Shown here: positions 40,572 to 49,682 of the stretch, one piece after another | Layout of the letters: every line of letters begins with the position of its first letter | How positions within the stretch are numbered: the stretch's first letter is position 1 | Assembly: GCF_014203235.1 (NCBI RefSeq) | Contig: NZ_JACHIN010000028.1 | Location: forward strand, 1-64,000 | Source: Nonomuraea endophytica | GTDB lineage: Bacteria; Actinomycetota; Actinomycetes; Streptosporangiales; Streptosporangiaceae | Reading direction: 5' to 3' | DNA length: 64,000 bases | Position numbers and translations under genes: made by a program | Notes under the pieces: model-generated | What the model was told of the DNA's origin: nothing | Seen by the model: the letters and a program-made list of their open reading frames with translations, nothing else | Database searches by the model: none

Positions 40572-41279
40572 TCAGAGGGCGGCGGCGATCCGGGCGGCGG
40601 ATTCGGTGACGAGCTTGCCGTACTCCGGGCGCAGCTCGTCGGTCATGCGGGTGGCGGGACAGGAGACGCTGAGCGTGGCCACCGGCCCGTCGGCGCCGAG
40701 GACGGCGGCGGCCACGGCGGCGATGTCGGAGCGCCACTCCCCCCGGTTGGCGGCCCAGCCCTGGGCGCGGATCACGGCGAGTTCCTCCCGCAGCACGGTG
40801 GGGTCGGTGATGGTGGCCGAGGTGTAGGACTCCAGCGGGGGCAGTTCGCCGGGCAGGTGGGCGAGCACCGCCTTGCCGTTCGCCGAGGCGTGCAGCGGCA
40901 GCCGGATGCCGAGCGGAAGCACGATGCGCAGGGGTTTGTCGGTCTCCAGGCGCTCGATGAGCACGACGGCGTCGCCCTCGGGGACCATCAGGTGCACGGT
41001 CTCGCCGGTGCGCTGCCGTAGCTCCTCCATGACCGGCATGGCCACGTCGCGCAGTCCCAGCTCGGCGCGCCGGCCGACCTGCAGCGCCTTGGTGGTGACC
41101 AGCCAGCGGGTGACCTCGCCGCCGGCCGGCCGGATCCAGCCGGCCTCGTGCAGCGTGCGCAGCGAGCGCTGCACCGTGCTCTTCGGCAGCCCGAGCGCGC
41201 GGGACAGCTCACCCACGCCGATGGGCTGCCGGGCGGCGACCTCTTCGAGAGCGCGCAGGGCGTTGACGACGTTCTGCAT
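40572..41279 (-). CDS. IclR-family transcriptional regulator
   Basis: This 235-residue regulator has the IclR winged helix (MQNVVNALRALEEV to LPKSTVQRSLRTLHEAGWI, residues 1-70) and an IclR-type effector domain (YTSATITDPTVLREEL, ANRGEWRSDIAAVAA, SVSCPATRM). ATG 41279 has AGAGGAG seven bases upstream. It is divergent from an aminotransferase, oxidoreductase and permease unit at 41363-46644, which it most likely controls. IclR ligands are often small carboxylates such as glyoxylate, which would fit that unit. Confidence 0.9.
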   Translation of the reverse strand: MQNVVNALRALEEVAARQPIGVGELSRALGLPKSTVQRSLRTLHEAGWIRPAGGEVTRWLVTTKALQVGRRAELGLRDVAMPVMEELRQRTGETVHLMVPEGDAVVLIERLETDKPLRIVLPLGIRLPLHASANGKAVLAHLPGELPPLESYTSATITDPTVLREELAVIRAQGWAANRGEWRSDIAAVAAAVLGADGPVATLSVSCPATRMTDELRPEYGKLVTESAARIAAAL

Positions 41280-41362
41280 CCATTGACTCCTCTGACGACT
41301 CGCTTCTAAGGTTAGTGAACCGCTCCACGGCACGCTGTGCCGCTACACGGCACGGAGGTATC

Positions 41363-42496
41363 GTGCACTTCCTGCAGATCCCAGGCCCCACCAACGTCCC
41401 CCACCGCGTCCTGCAGGCGATGGCCCGCCCGACCATCGACCATCGCGGACCGGAGTTCGCCGAGCTCACGCTCGACCTCCTCCCCCGCCTCGCCGCGGTC
41501 GTCCAGACCGGCGGCGACGTGGTCGTCTACCCGTCATCGGGCACCGGCGCGTGGGAGGCCGCGCTGGTCAACACACTGTCGCCGGGCGACCGGGTGCTGG
41601 CCTTCGAGACCGGGCACTTCGCCATGCTCTGGTGCCGCATGGCCGCCAAGCTCGGGCTGGAGGTCGACCTGGTCCCCGGCGACTGGCGGCACGGCGTCGA
41701 CCCCGGCCTGGTCGCCGAGCACCTGACCGACGAGACCGCCGCCGTCATGGTCGTGCACAACGAGACCTCGACCGGCGTGCGCAGCCGCGTCCCCGAGATC
41801 AGGGCGGCGCTCGACCGCGCGGGGCACCCGGCGCTGCTGCTGGTCGACACGATCTCGTCGCTGGGCTCCCTCGACTACCGGCACGACGAGTGGGGCGTCG
41901 ACGTCACCGTCGGCTGCTCCCAGAAGGGCCTGATGCTCCCGCCCGGCCTGGCCTTCAACGCGGTCGGCCCCAAGGCGCTCGACCACCAGGGCCGCCTGCC
42001 GCGCGCCTACTGGGACTGGCGGCCGATCATCGAGGCCAACCACTCCGGCTACTTCCCCTACACCCCGCCCACCAACCTGCTGTACGGCCTGGCCGAGGCG
42101 CTGACCATGCTGGAGGAAGAGGGGCTGGCCCAGGTCTTCGCCCGGCACGACCGGCACGCGGAGGCGACGCGGCGGGCCGTACGGGGATGGGGGCTTGAGG
42201 TGTTGTGCGCCGACGAGCGGGAGCACTCCAGCGCGCTGACCGCGGTGATGGTGCCGAACGGCTTCGACGCCGACGAGGTGCGGCGGATCGTGCTGGAGCG
42301 CTTCGACATGTCGCTCGGCACCGGCCTCGGCAAGCTCGCCGGGCGGGTCTTCCGCATCGGCCACCTCGGCCACTTCACCGACCTCATGCTCGTCGGCACG
42401 CTCGGCGGCGTCGAGATGGGGCTGCGGGCGGCCGGGGTGCCGATCAAGGACGGCGGCGTCCAGCGGGCCCTGGCCTACCTGGAGGGCGGGGCGTGA
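41363..42496 (+). CDS. Class V aminotransferase (alanine/serine-glyoxylate type)
   Basis: This 377-residue PLP enzyme of the class V fold has HFLQIPGPTNVPHRVLQAM, YPSSGTGAWEAAL, LVDTISSLGSLDY and the PLP-lysine in GCSQKGLMLPPG. It resembles alanine-glyoxylate and serine-glyoxylate aminotransferases, which convert glyoxylate to glycine. GTG 41363 has GGAGG upstream and its stop overlaps the next start by four bases (GTGA). Together with the next gene it would turn a 2-hydroxyacid such as glycolate into glycine; the substrates are inferred. Confidence 0.85.
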   Translation: MHFLQIPGPTNVPHRVLQAMARPTIDHRGPEFAELTLDLLPRLAAVVQTGGDVVVYPSSGTGAWEAALVNTLSPGDRVLAFETGHFAMLWCRMAAKLGLEVDLVPGDWRHGVDPGLVAEHLTDETAAVMVVHNETSTGVRSRVPEIRAALDRAGHPALLLVDTISSLGSLDYRHDEWGVDVTVGCSQKGLMLPPGLAFNAVGPKALDHQGRLPRAYWDWRPIIEANHSGYFPYTPPTNLLYGLAEALTMLEEEGLAQVFARHDRHAEATRRAVRGWGLEVLCADEREHSSALTAVMVPNGFDADEVRRIVLERFDMSLGTGLGKLAGRVFRIGHLGHFTDLMLVGTLGGVEMGLRAAGVPIKDGGVQRALAYLEGGA

Positions 42497-45243
42497 GCCT
42501 CGCGCGGACGCTCGGTCCGCTGCTGGCAGGCGAGGTCAGGGACGACGACTACACCCGCCACCTGTACTCCTCCGACGCCAGCATGTACGCCATCGAGCCG
42601 CTGGCCGTCGCCTACCCCAAGCACACCGACGACGTACGCGCGCTGGTCACGGCCTGCGCCGGGCTCGGGGTGCCGGTGCTGCCCAGAGGCGCGGGCACGA
42701 GCCTGGCCGGGCAGACGGTGGGCGCGGCGGTGATCGTGGACTTCTCCCGGCACATGAACCGCATCCTGGAGCTGGACGGCGGCCTGGCCCGGGTGCAGCC
42801 AGGCGTGGTCCAGGACCAGCTCAACCGGGCCGCCGCCAAGCACGGGCTGATGTTCGGCCCGGACACCTCGACCAGCAACCGGGCCACGATCGGCGGCATG
42901 ATCGGCAACAACTCCGCCGGCAGCCACTCGATCCGCTACGGCTCGACGATCGACCACGTGCAGGCCCTGAGCGTGGTCCTGGCCGACGCCTCCACCCCCG
43001 ACCTGGCCACGGACGGCAGACTGCGCGCCGGGGTGGACAAGATCCTGCAGAACCTGGACCTGGCGGGCTACCCGCGGTTCTGGCGCCACTCCGGCGGCTA
43101 CCGGCTCGACCGGGTCACCCCCGGCGACCTCACCCCGCTCGTCGTCGGCTCCGAGGGCACGCTGGCCATCGTCACGGAGGCGACCGTGCGCCTCGTGCCG
43201 CGCCCCACGACGCGGGCGATCGCCGTCGGCCACTTCACCGGGACCCTGTCCGCCATCGCCGCCACCCACGACGCCCTCGCCCTGGACGCCGCCTCCGTCG
43301 AACTCATGGACAAGGCCATCCTCGACCTGTCCCGGCAGCGCGTGGAGTACGCCCGGCTCGGCGACATCCTGGAGGGCGACCCGGAGGCGCTGCTGTTCGT
43401 GGAGTTCTTCGGCGACGACGCGGCCGCCAAGGTGGAGGAGCTGGCCAGGGCCTGGAAGGCGGGCGGGCACGGCTACCACACGCTCCGGGCCATCGGCAAG
43501 GAACAGCGCGAGGCCGTGCTCAAAGTGCGCAAGGCCGGGCTCGGGCTGCTGATGGCCTCCAGCGTCGGCAGCCGCCGCCCGCTGGCCTTCGTCGAGGACA
43601 CCGCCGTGCCGCCCGAGGCGCTGGTGCCGTACGTGGCGGAGTTCGAGAAGATCCTGGAACGGCACGGCATGAAGGCCGGCTTCTACGGCCACTGCTCGGT
43701 CGGCTGCCTGCACGTACGCCCGTTCGTCGACCTGCGCGCCCCCGGCGAGATCGCGGCCATGCGCGCGGTCGCCGAGGAGATCGCCGACCTGGCCGCCCGC
43801 CACGGCGGCGTGAACTCCAGCGAGCACGGCGACGGCCTGGCTCGCTCGGAGTTCAACGAGAAATTGTTCGGCCCGGCCGTCTACGCGGCGATGCGCGAGG
43901 TCAAGCGGTTGTTCGACCCCGGCAACCTGCTGAACCCCGGCAAGATCGTGGACGCCGCCCCGATGACCGAGCACCTGCGCGACCCCTCACGCCCCGAGCC
44001 CCCACCCCTGCGCACGGCGCTGGCGTTCGCCGACGGCATGCACGCCGCCGCCGACCGCTGCATGAACATCGGCGCCTGCCGCAAAGAGGACACGGGCGTC
44101 ATGTGCCCCTCCTACATGGCCACCCGCGAGGAGGAGCACTCCACCCGCGGCCGGGCCAACGCCCTGGTCAAGGCGCTGTCCTCACCCGACCCCCGGGCGG
44201 CGCTGGGCGAGGAGCGGCTGCACGGCATCCTCGACCTCTGCCTGGAGTGCAAGGCGTGCACGTCGGAGTGCCCGCTCGGCGTGGACATGGCCTCGCTGAA
44301 GAGCGAGGCGCTGCACCAGTACCACCAGACCCACGGCGTGCCGCTGCGCTCGCGGCTGTTCGGCGCGATCCGCACGCTCAACCGGCTCGGCTCGGCCACC
44401 GCGCCGCTGTCCAACCTGTTCGCCGCCCCGCTGCGCGGCGCGCTGGGCCTGGCCCGGCAGCGCCCGCTGCCCCGCTTCGAGCGCGACACGCTGCCGCGCT
44501 GGCACGCCCGCCGCGCCCCGGCCCCCGGCCGCCTGGGCGAGATCATCCTCCTGGCCGACTCCTTCACCTCCTTCACCGAGCCCGCCATCGGCCGCGCCGC
44601 CGTCGAACTCCTGGAAAAAGCCGGCTACACGGTACGGCTGGCCGCCGAAGGCTGCTGCGGCCGGTCCAGCCTGTCCAAGGGCCTGCTCGACCGGGCCAAG
44701 AGCATGGCCGAAGCCATGGTCGAACGCCTGTCGGCCTCGGACGCCCCGATCGTCGGCCTGGAACCGTCCTGCCTGCTGACGCTCAAGGACGAGTACGCGG
44801 CGCTCCTGCCCGGCGACCCCCGCGTCCAGGCGGTGGCCGGGCGCGCCCGCCTCGTACCCGAACTGCTGCTCGAAGCCATCGACAGCGGCGCGCTGCCGCT
44901 CGGCGACGCACTCAGCGGCCGCACGATCCTCTTCCACGGCCACTGCCATGAGAAGGCCGTCACCGGCACCGCGGCCACGCGCGAACTGCTCGCGCGCATC
45001 CCCGGAGCCCAGGTGAGCGAACTCGACGCCGGCTGCTGTGGCATGGCCGGATCGTTCGGGTTCGAGGCCGAGCACTACGAGTTGTCCATGAAGATCGGCG
45101 GCCTGCGACTGTTCCCCGCCGTCTCCGCCACCCCCGAGGACACCCTGGTCGCGGCCACCGGGGTGTCCTGCCGCCAGCAGATCGCACACGGCACCGGCCG
45201 CACCGCCCGCCATCCCGTCGAACTCATCCGCCAGCTGACCTGA
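42493..45243 (+). CDS. FAD-binding and Fe-S 2-hydroxyacid dehydrogenase (GlcD-F type fusion)
   Basis: This 916-residue protein fuses a GlcD/D-2-hydroxyglutarate-dehydrogenase half (FAD-binding PCMH region with PRGAGTSLAGQTVG, residues 1-450, then a C-terminal substrate region ending SSEHGDGLARSE) to a GlcF-like half with two 4Fe-4S motifs (CMNIGACRKEDTGVMC and CLECKACTSECPLG) and two cysteine-rich CCG regions (GHCHEKA, AGCCGMAGSFG). Such enzymes pass electrons from D-2-hydroxyacids, for example glycolate or D-2-hydroxyglutarate, to quinone. GTG 42493 overlaps the aminotransferase stop. It is the middle gene of an IclR-controlled operon. Confidence 0.88.
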   Translation: MSLARTLGPLLAGEVRDDDYTRHLYSSDASMYAIEPLAVAYPKHTDDVRALVTACAGLGVPVLPRGAGTSLAGQTVGAAVIVDFSRHMNRILELDGGLARVQPGVVQDQLNRAAAKHGLMFGPDTSTSNRATIGGMIGNNSAGSHSIRYGSTIDHVQALSVVLADASTPDLATDGRLRAGVDKILQNLDLAGYPRFWRHSGGYRLDRVTPGDLTPLVVGSEGTLAIVTEATVRLVPRPTTRAIAVGHFTGTLSAIAATHDALALDAASVELMDKAILDLSRQRVEYARLGDILEGDPEALLFVEFFGDDAAAKVEELARAWKAGGHGYHTLRAIGKEQREAVLKVRKAGLGLLMASSVGSRRPLAFVEDTAVPPEALVPYVAEFEKILERHGMKAGFYGHCSVGCLHVRPFVDLRAPGEIAAMRAVAEEIADLAARHGGVNSSEHGDGLARSEFNEKLFGPAVYAAMREVKRLFDPGNLLNPGKIVDAAPMTEHLRDPSRPEPPPLRTALAFADGMHAAADRCMNIGACRKEDTGVMCPSYMATREEEHSTRGRANALVKALSSPDPRAALGEERLHGILDLCLECKACTSECPLGVDMASLKSEALHQYHQTHGVPLRSRLFGAIRTLNRLGSATAPLSNLFAAPLRGALGLARQRPLPRFERDTLPRWHARRAPAPGRLGEIILLADSFTSFTEPAIGRAAVELLEKAGYTVRLAAEGCCGRSSLSKGLLDRAKSMAEAMVERLSASDAPIVGLEPSCLLTLKDEYAALLPGDPRVQAVAGRARLVPELLLEAIDSGALPLGDALSGRTILFHGHCHEKAVTGTAATRELLARIPGAQVSELDAGCCGMAGSFGFEAEHYELSMKIGGLRLFPAVSATPEDTLVAATGVSCRQQIAHGTGRTARHPVELIRQLT

Positions 45244-45267
45244 CTCGGGGGAGAACGGAGTCATGTC

Positions 45268-46644
45268 ATGTCCGCCGAACTTCTGTCCATACTCGCCCTC
45301 ATCCTGATGTTCGTGGTCGCCACGGCCTTCCCGGTCAACCTGGGAGCCCTGGCCCTCGTCGGAGCCTTCCTCGTCGGCACCCTCGCCGCCGGGATGGGCA
45401 CCGACGACATCCTCGGCGCCTTCCCCGGCAGCCTGTTCGTGATCCTGGTCGGGGTGACGCTGCTGTTCGCGATCGCCACCAACAACGGGACCGTCGACTG
45501 GCTCGTGCGGGCCGCCGTCCACCTCGTGCGCGGGCGCATCGTGGCCATCCCGCTGGTGATCTTCGCGATCGCCGCACTGCTCACCGCGGTCGGCGCGCCC
45601 GCGCCCGCCGTCGCCGCGATCCTCGCCCCCATCGCGTACGGCTTCGCCGCCCAGTACAAGATCCATGCCCTGCTCATCGGCCTCATGGTCGCCCACGGCA
45701 CCCAGGCAGGGGCGTTCTCCCCGATCTCGGTGCTGGGCGGCATCGTGAACGGGGTCACCAAGGAGGCGGGGCTGCCCAGCTCGAACCTGGTGCTGTTCCT
45801 GTCCAGCTTCGCCTTCAACGCCGCGGCCGCGGTCATCGTGTTCCTGATGTTCGGGGGGCCGGGGCTGGCCCGCCGTACCGTGTCCGACGGGCCTTCCGAG
45901 GAGGAGGTCGCGGAGGAGACGCTGGCGGACGGCACGTCCGGTGGCGCTGTGGGCGCTCCCGGCGGTTCTGGCGCGTCCGGGAGCGTTTCTGGCGCGACCG
46001 GTGGTGGGACCGCCACGATCGCCAGGCCGGGGACGGGTCTGCGGCTGACCGTGCACCAGGCGCTCACGCTGGCCGGGATCGTGGGGCTGTGCGCGGGAGT
46101 GCTCGCGTTCAAGCTGGACCTCGGCCTGACCGCGGTCACCGTCGCGGTCATCCTCTCGCTCACCTCGCCCAAGGCCAACAAGGGCGCCGTCGAGCGGGTG
46201 GCGTGGCCGACGGTGCTGCTGATCTGCGGCGTGGTCACCTACGTGGGCGTGCTGCAGGAGATCGGGACCATCGACTGGGTCGGCACGCACGTGGCCGCGA
46301 TCGGCGTCCCGCTCGTGGTCGCGCTGCTCATCTGTTACGTGGGCGGCGTGGTGTCGGCCTTCGCCTCGACCGTCGGCATCCTGGGGGCGCTGGTGCCGCT
46401 GGCGGTGCCGTTCCTGTCGCAGGGGACGCTCGGCCCGATCGCGATGATCGCGGCGCTGTCGGTGTCGTCGGCGATCGTGGACGTCAGCCCGTTCTCGACC
46501 ACGGGCGCGCTGCTCGTGGCCAACGTCCGGGGCATGGACCGCGACGTCTTCTACCGCAAGCTTCTCGGCTACGGCGCCGCCGTCGTGGTCATCGGCCCGC
46601 TGGCTGCCTGGGCGCTGCTGGTGGTGCCCGGCTGGCTCGGCTGA
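45268..46644 (+). CDS. MatC-like dicarboxylate/monocarboxylate permease
   Basis: This 458-residue membrane protein has about 11 helices and an N-terminal domain of the malonate carrier MatC type (AFPVNLGALALVGAFLVG, then LLFAIATNNGTVDWL). A Gly/Ser-rich cytoplasmic loop of about 45 residues (near 220-265) divides the two halves. ATG 45268 has GGAG seven bases upstream. It follows the hydroxyacid dehydrogenase after 24 bases and likely imports its substrate. Malonate is the substrate of the founder protein, but the gene context suggests a hydroxyacid or glycolate. Confidence 0.82.
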   Translation: MSAELLSILALILMFVVATAFPVNLGALALVGAFLVGTLAAGMGTDDILGAFPGSLFVILVGVTLLFAIATNNGTVDWLVRAAVHLVRGRIVAIPLVIFAIAALLTAVGAPAPAVAAILAPIAYGFAAQYKIHALLIGLMVAHGTQAGAFSPISVLGGIVNGVTKEAGLPSSNLVLFLSSFAFNAAAAVIVFLMFGGPGLARRTVSDGPSEEEVAEETLADGTSGGAVGAPGGSGASGSVSGATGGGTATIARPGTGLRLTVHQALTLAGIVGLCAGVLAFKLDLGLTAVTVAVILSLTSPKANKGAVERVAWPTVLLICGVVTYVGVLQEIGTIDWVGTHVAAIGVPLVVALLICYVGGVVSAFASTVGILGALVPLAVPFLSQGTLGPIAMIAALSVSSAIVDVSPFSTTGALLVANVRGMDRDVFYRKLLGYGAAVVVIGPLAAWALLVVPGWLG

Positions 46645-46657
46645 CCACACCTTGACC

Positions 46658-46707
46658 AACCCCTCGTCAGCCGATAGAAAACCAGTAGGTTATAGAAACG
46701 AGGGGTT
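46658..46707 (+). promoter_or_regulatory. Inverted repeat that could mask the ribosome binding site
   Basis: AACCCCTCGT (46658-46667) and ACGAGGGGTT (46698-46707) are perfect 10-bp arms. The 3' arm contains the GAGGGG Shine-Dalgarno region and abuts ATG 46708. Base pairing would hide it. Two ATAGAAA copies lie in the loop. Confidence 0.5.
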
Positions 46708-47304
46708 ATGAACGAGATAGTCGATGTCTACCACCGCCGGGCCGACGCCTTCGAGGCGAAGGTCGCCGCCGTCAAGCCCGAGCAGTGGTCGGACCCGTCG
46801 CCCTGCGCGCAGTGGACCGCCCGCGACGTCGTCGGACACATCGTGGACATGCACGCCGTCATGCTGAGCCCGATCGGCCGCGCGCTCAGCCCCGCCCCCT
46901 CGGTGAAGGAGGACCCGCTCGCCGCCTTCCGCGCCGCCCGCGCCGACGTCGAGGCCCTGCTCGCCGACCCGGTCGTGGCCGCGACCGAATGCGACACCCC
47001 GGCCGGGCGGTTCACCGCCGCCCGGCACGTCCACGAGGTCATCAGCGCCGACCTGCCCCTGCACGGGTGGGACCTGGCCAAGGCCACCGGACAGGACGCC
47101 ACGATCGACCCGGAGGACGTGCGGCTGTCGTGGGAGTCGGTGTCCGCGCTGCCGCCGGAGCTGATCGAGCAGTTCCGGACGCCGGGGGCGTTCGGGCCGG
47201 GAGTGGAGGTGTTCGGGCCCGAGGTCCCGGTCGGGTCCGACGCCACCCCGCAGGACCGGCTGCTCGGAATGATCGGCCGCGACCCCAACTGGCAGCGCCC
47301 CTAG
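46708..47304 (+). CDS. TIGR03086-family metal-binding (maleylpyruvate isomerase-like) protein
   Basis: This 198-residue protein belongs to the DinB-like mycothiol-dependent group: WSDPSPCAQWTARDVVGHIVDMHAV and the conserved HGWDLAKATGQ near residue 113, where His residues bind a metal. TIGR03086 members are thought to act in mycothiol-dependent reactions. ATG 46708 follows GAGGGG directly. No partner gene is adjacent. Physiological substrate unknown. Confidence 0.82.
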   Translation: MNEIVDVYHRRADAFEAKVAAVKPEQWSDPSPCAQWTARDVVGHIVDMHAVMLSPIGRALSPAPSVKEDPLAAFRAARADVEALLADPVVAATECDTPAGRFTAARHVHEVISADLPLHGWDLAKATGQDATIDPEDVRLSWESVSALPPELIEQFRTPGAFGPGVEVFGPEVPVGSDATPQDRLLGMIGRDPNWQRP

Positions 47305-47447
47305 CCATTCACGTCATGCCGCTGCCGGTCCCCCGGGCCCTTGTCCAGCCGCGCTCACGGAGTCGCCTCGACGCGGCTGCTCAGCACCAGGCGTCGCGCC
47401 GTCCCTACCCGCCGTCCCTACCCGCCGTACTGACCAGACGGACCGTG

Positions 47448-47622
47448 CTGGTCGCGGCCGGGCGCTTGTGGCGGCCGCCGCGCTGGTCGCGGCCGGGCGC
47501 TTGTGCAGGCCGCCGCGCTGGTCGCGGCCGGGTACTTGTGCAGGCCGCCGCGCTGGTCGCGGCCGGGTACTTGTGCAGGCCGCCGCGCTGGTCGCGGCCG
47601 GGTACTTGTGGCGGCCTCCTGG
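47448..47622 (+). repeat. 35-bp tandem repeat (five copies)
   Basis: Units start at 47448, 47483, 47518, 47553 and 47588 and begin CTGGTCGCGGCCGGG. The third and fourth are identical; the others differ by a few bases. The unit is not a multiple of three, so it is unlikely to be coding. There are no spacers, so it is not a CRISPR array. Confidence 0.8.
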
Positions 47623-47795
47623 CCCGTGGCGGCCTCGTGGCTTGTGGCTCACCACTGCCCTCGCCCAGGGTCGGCCGCCCGCGCTCTCCGGCTTCGTGGT
47701 GATCCGAGCAGATCGGGCTGAAGTGTCTGCCCATCGTGGTCGAGGCGCGTACCGGAGAGAGCGTCGGCCGCGGATCATCCAAGAACCTCCTGCGC

Positions 47796-47827
47796 GGTGC
47801 GGCAGGTGCGGCCGCACCTGCCGCACC
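47796..47827. terminator. Perfect 32-bp palindrome, likely bidirectional terminator
   Basis: GGTGCGGCAGGTGCGG (47796-47811) is followed without a loop by its exact inverse CCGCACCTGCCGCACC (47812-47827). It lies between convergent genes ending at 47304 and 47913. As RNA it forms a hairpin of about 14 pairs. It might alternatively be a protein-binding site, as no U-run is present. Confidence 0.6.
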
Positions 47828-47912
47828 TGCCACACGCGTCCCCGGGGAGCCGGGTGGGGCTGCCGGGGAAGGCGTGCGGCGGGGGTGGGGTTGCCGCCGC
47901 CCGGGTGAGGGG

Positions 47913-49682
47913 TCAGCCTGGCCCTACGGCCTGGCCGCCGTCCTCCCAGCGGTTGTTGCTCCACAGGTTGCCCTCGGCCTTGGAGTCGAAGTGGGCCATC
48001 GGGCCGTAGTAGCCGCACTTGCTGAAGACCTGGCGGCTGAAGACGTTGTCCTTGATGACCACGTTGTACGGCGAGAACGGGTGCTCGATGTGCTTGGCTC
48101 CGCCGTAGATGCAGTAGCCGCCGCCGGCGAGCAGGTTGCCGGTGACCTCCACGTCGTGGATCGGGCCGAAGACCGGGCTCAGGATGATGGCCGAGGTCTG
48201 GTTCTCCGGGTTGATGATCGCGTTGTGGCGGATGACCAGCTTGTTCTTCTCCTTGTTGCCGTTGGTCTGGATGCCGTCGGTGTGGTCGCCCGGGTTCGCC
48301 TGCCACATGTCGTGGATGTAGTTGTCCTCGATGAGTCCGGACTTGGCCATGATGGCGGCGTTCGACGTGGTGTGGATGTTGTTGCGGCGAACCGTCATGT
48401 CACCGGTGCCGTCGTTCCAGATGCCGATGTCGAGCTTGGTCTTCTTGTTCGAGCCGATCTCGCAGTTCTCGACCGTGAGGTTGGTGTGGCCCGCGCGTAG
48501 CTGGATGCCCCAGTAGCCGCTGACGATGATCTTGCAGTTGCGGATCGTCACGTTGTCGGCCCAGATGTCGAAGCCTTCGCTGACCTCCACACCGTCGAAG
48601 ACCGCGCCGTCCTGCTTGACCTCGCCGCCCTTGATCTTCTTGAACGTGGAGATCGTGGGGCCGGTGTTGCCCTCATTCGGGAAACCGGCCATGGGCGGGT
48701 CGGTGGGCTTGGTGGGCGTACTGGTCGGCTTGGTCGGGGTGCTCGTGGGCTTCGTCGGGGTGCTCGTGGGCTTGGTCGGAGTGCTGGTCGGCCTCGTCGG
48801 GGTGCTCGTCGGGCGCGTTGGGGTGCTCGTCGGCTTCGTGGGTGTGCTGGTCGGCTGTGTGGGGGTGGTCGTCGGCCTGGTCGGGGTGGTCGTGGGGGTG
48901 CCCGTGGGCTTCGTGGGCGTGGTGGTGGGGGTGGACGTGGGCCTGGTCGGCGTGGTCGTCGGCGTCGCGGTCACCGTGGGGGTGGGGGTCGGCTTGCCGG
49001 TCGGCGTCGGACCGGGTGACGGACGGTAGTTGAAGATCACGTCCGTGAAGTAGTTGAACTTCGCCGGGTTGGCGTAGGAGGGGAAACGGGAGCGCTTGCC
49101 GTACGCGAAGACACCGTTACGGTCGGACGGCGCGGAGAGCGGACCCGAGACGACCGGCTGTGAGAAGCCGCCGCGCTGGGCGACGTAGGTGCCGTGGCGG
49201 GTGTGGTACGAGGCGGTGTAGACGGCGCCCGCCCAGACGGGGACGGGGGTGCCGAACAGCGCCGTCTGCCATCCTTCGCGGGTCTCGCCGCTGAACCGCA
49301 CCCTGGCCAGCGCGCGGCCCCGGGCGTCCCAGAGGGTGCCGACGTGGGTGCCGCGCTCGCCGCGCGGCTTGTAGAAGCGGATGCCGGCGATCTCGCCGTT
49401 TCTGTCGGCGGTGAAGCGTACACCGAGTTCCAGGGGTATCCGCTCGGCCCGGCGCGGGGCTGTGACCGGGCCTTTGTTCCACAGGCTCGCCTGAAGTGTG
49501 TCGGGTGCGGTCTGCGCCCGCATCTTTTCGGCCTTTTGCGCTTTCTGCGTTTTCTGAGCCTGGCGGGCTGACTCCCCCGCCACGGCGCTCGTCGTCGGTA
49601 TGGCGACAAGCGCGATGGCCACGAGCACCCCTAACGCCAGTCGCGATCTTTTACGCTTCGACCTGGCAGCATGAGATCCCAC
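47913..49682 (-). CDS. Secreted right-handed beta-helix protein with DUF4082 and PT linker
   Basis: This 589-residue protein has a signal peptide (basic KRKRSRLA then LGVLVAIALVAIPTTSAVA, cleavage near residue 35). A DUF4082 domain (about 60-220, SLWNKGPVTAPRRAE, GIRFYKPRGERGTHVGTLWD) is followed by a Pro-Thr linker of about 110 residues built on the unit STPTKPT or STPTRPT, then a right-handed parallel beta-helix (about 340-589, with ITIRNCKIIVSGYWGIQLR-type rungs). Related proteins bind or cut polysaccharides. GTG 49682 is used. The linker is encoded by many 21-bp repeats, so its length may vary between strains. Confidence 0.83.
   Translation of the reverse strand: MGSHAARSKRKRSRLALGVLVAIALVAIPTTSAVAGESARQAQKTQKAQKAEKMRAQTAPDTLQASLWNKGPVTAPRRAERIPLELGVRFTADRNGEIAGIRFYKPRGERGTHVGTLWDARGRALARVRFSGETREGWQTALFGTPVPVWAGAVYTASYHTRHGTYVAQRGGFSQPVVSGPLSAPSDRNGVFAYGKRSRFPSYANPAKFNYFTDVIFNYRPSPGPTPTGKPTPTPTVTATPTTTPTRPTSTPTTTPTKPTGTPTTTPTRPTTTPTQPTSTPTKPTSTPTRPTSTPTRPTSTPTKPTSTPTKPTSTPTKPTSTPTKPTDPPMAGFPNEGNTGPTISTFKKIKGGEVKQDGAVFDGVEVSEGFDIWADNVTIRNCKIIVSGYWGIQLRAGHTNLTVENCEIGSNKKTKLDIGIWNDGTGDMTVRRNNIHTTSNAAIMAKSGLIEDNYIHDMWQANPGDHTDGIQTNGNKEKNKLVIRHNAIINPENQTSAIILSPVFGPIHDVEVTGNLLAGGGYCIYGGAKHIEHPFSPYNVVIKDNVFSRQVFSKCGYYGPMAHFDSKAEGNLWSNNRWEDGGQAVGPG

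Larger units (their letters stand above)
47305..47912. other. Repeat-rich intergenic region, no gene called
   Basis: This 608-base region between two convergent genes holds a 35-bp tandem repeat (47448-47622) and a 32-bp perfect palindrome (47796-47827). Open frames run through the repeat in several phases only because of its composition; none has a ribosome site or a recognisable domain. I call no gene. Confidence 0.65.

Noticed and set aside
38768..40609. 613-codon plus-strand frame antisense to the MMPL gene
   Set aside because: Shadow frame: it runs through the TetR gene in another phase and is rich in His, Arg and Gln.
47448..47622. CRISPR array
   Set aside because: The 35-bp units are directly adjacent with no spacers, and no cas gene is in the window.
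47314..48306. Minus-strand frame through the 35-bp repeats
   Set aside because: Its second half is antisense-frame text of the beta-helix gene and the rest is a repeat that is not a multiple of three.
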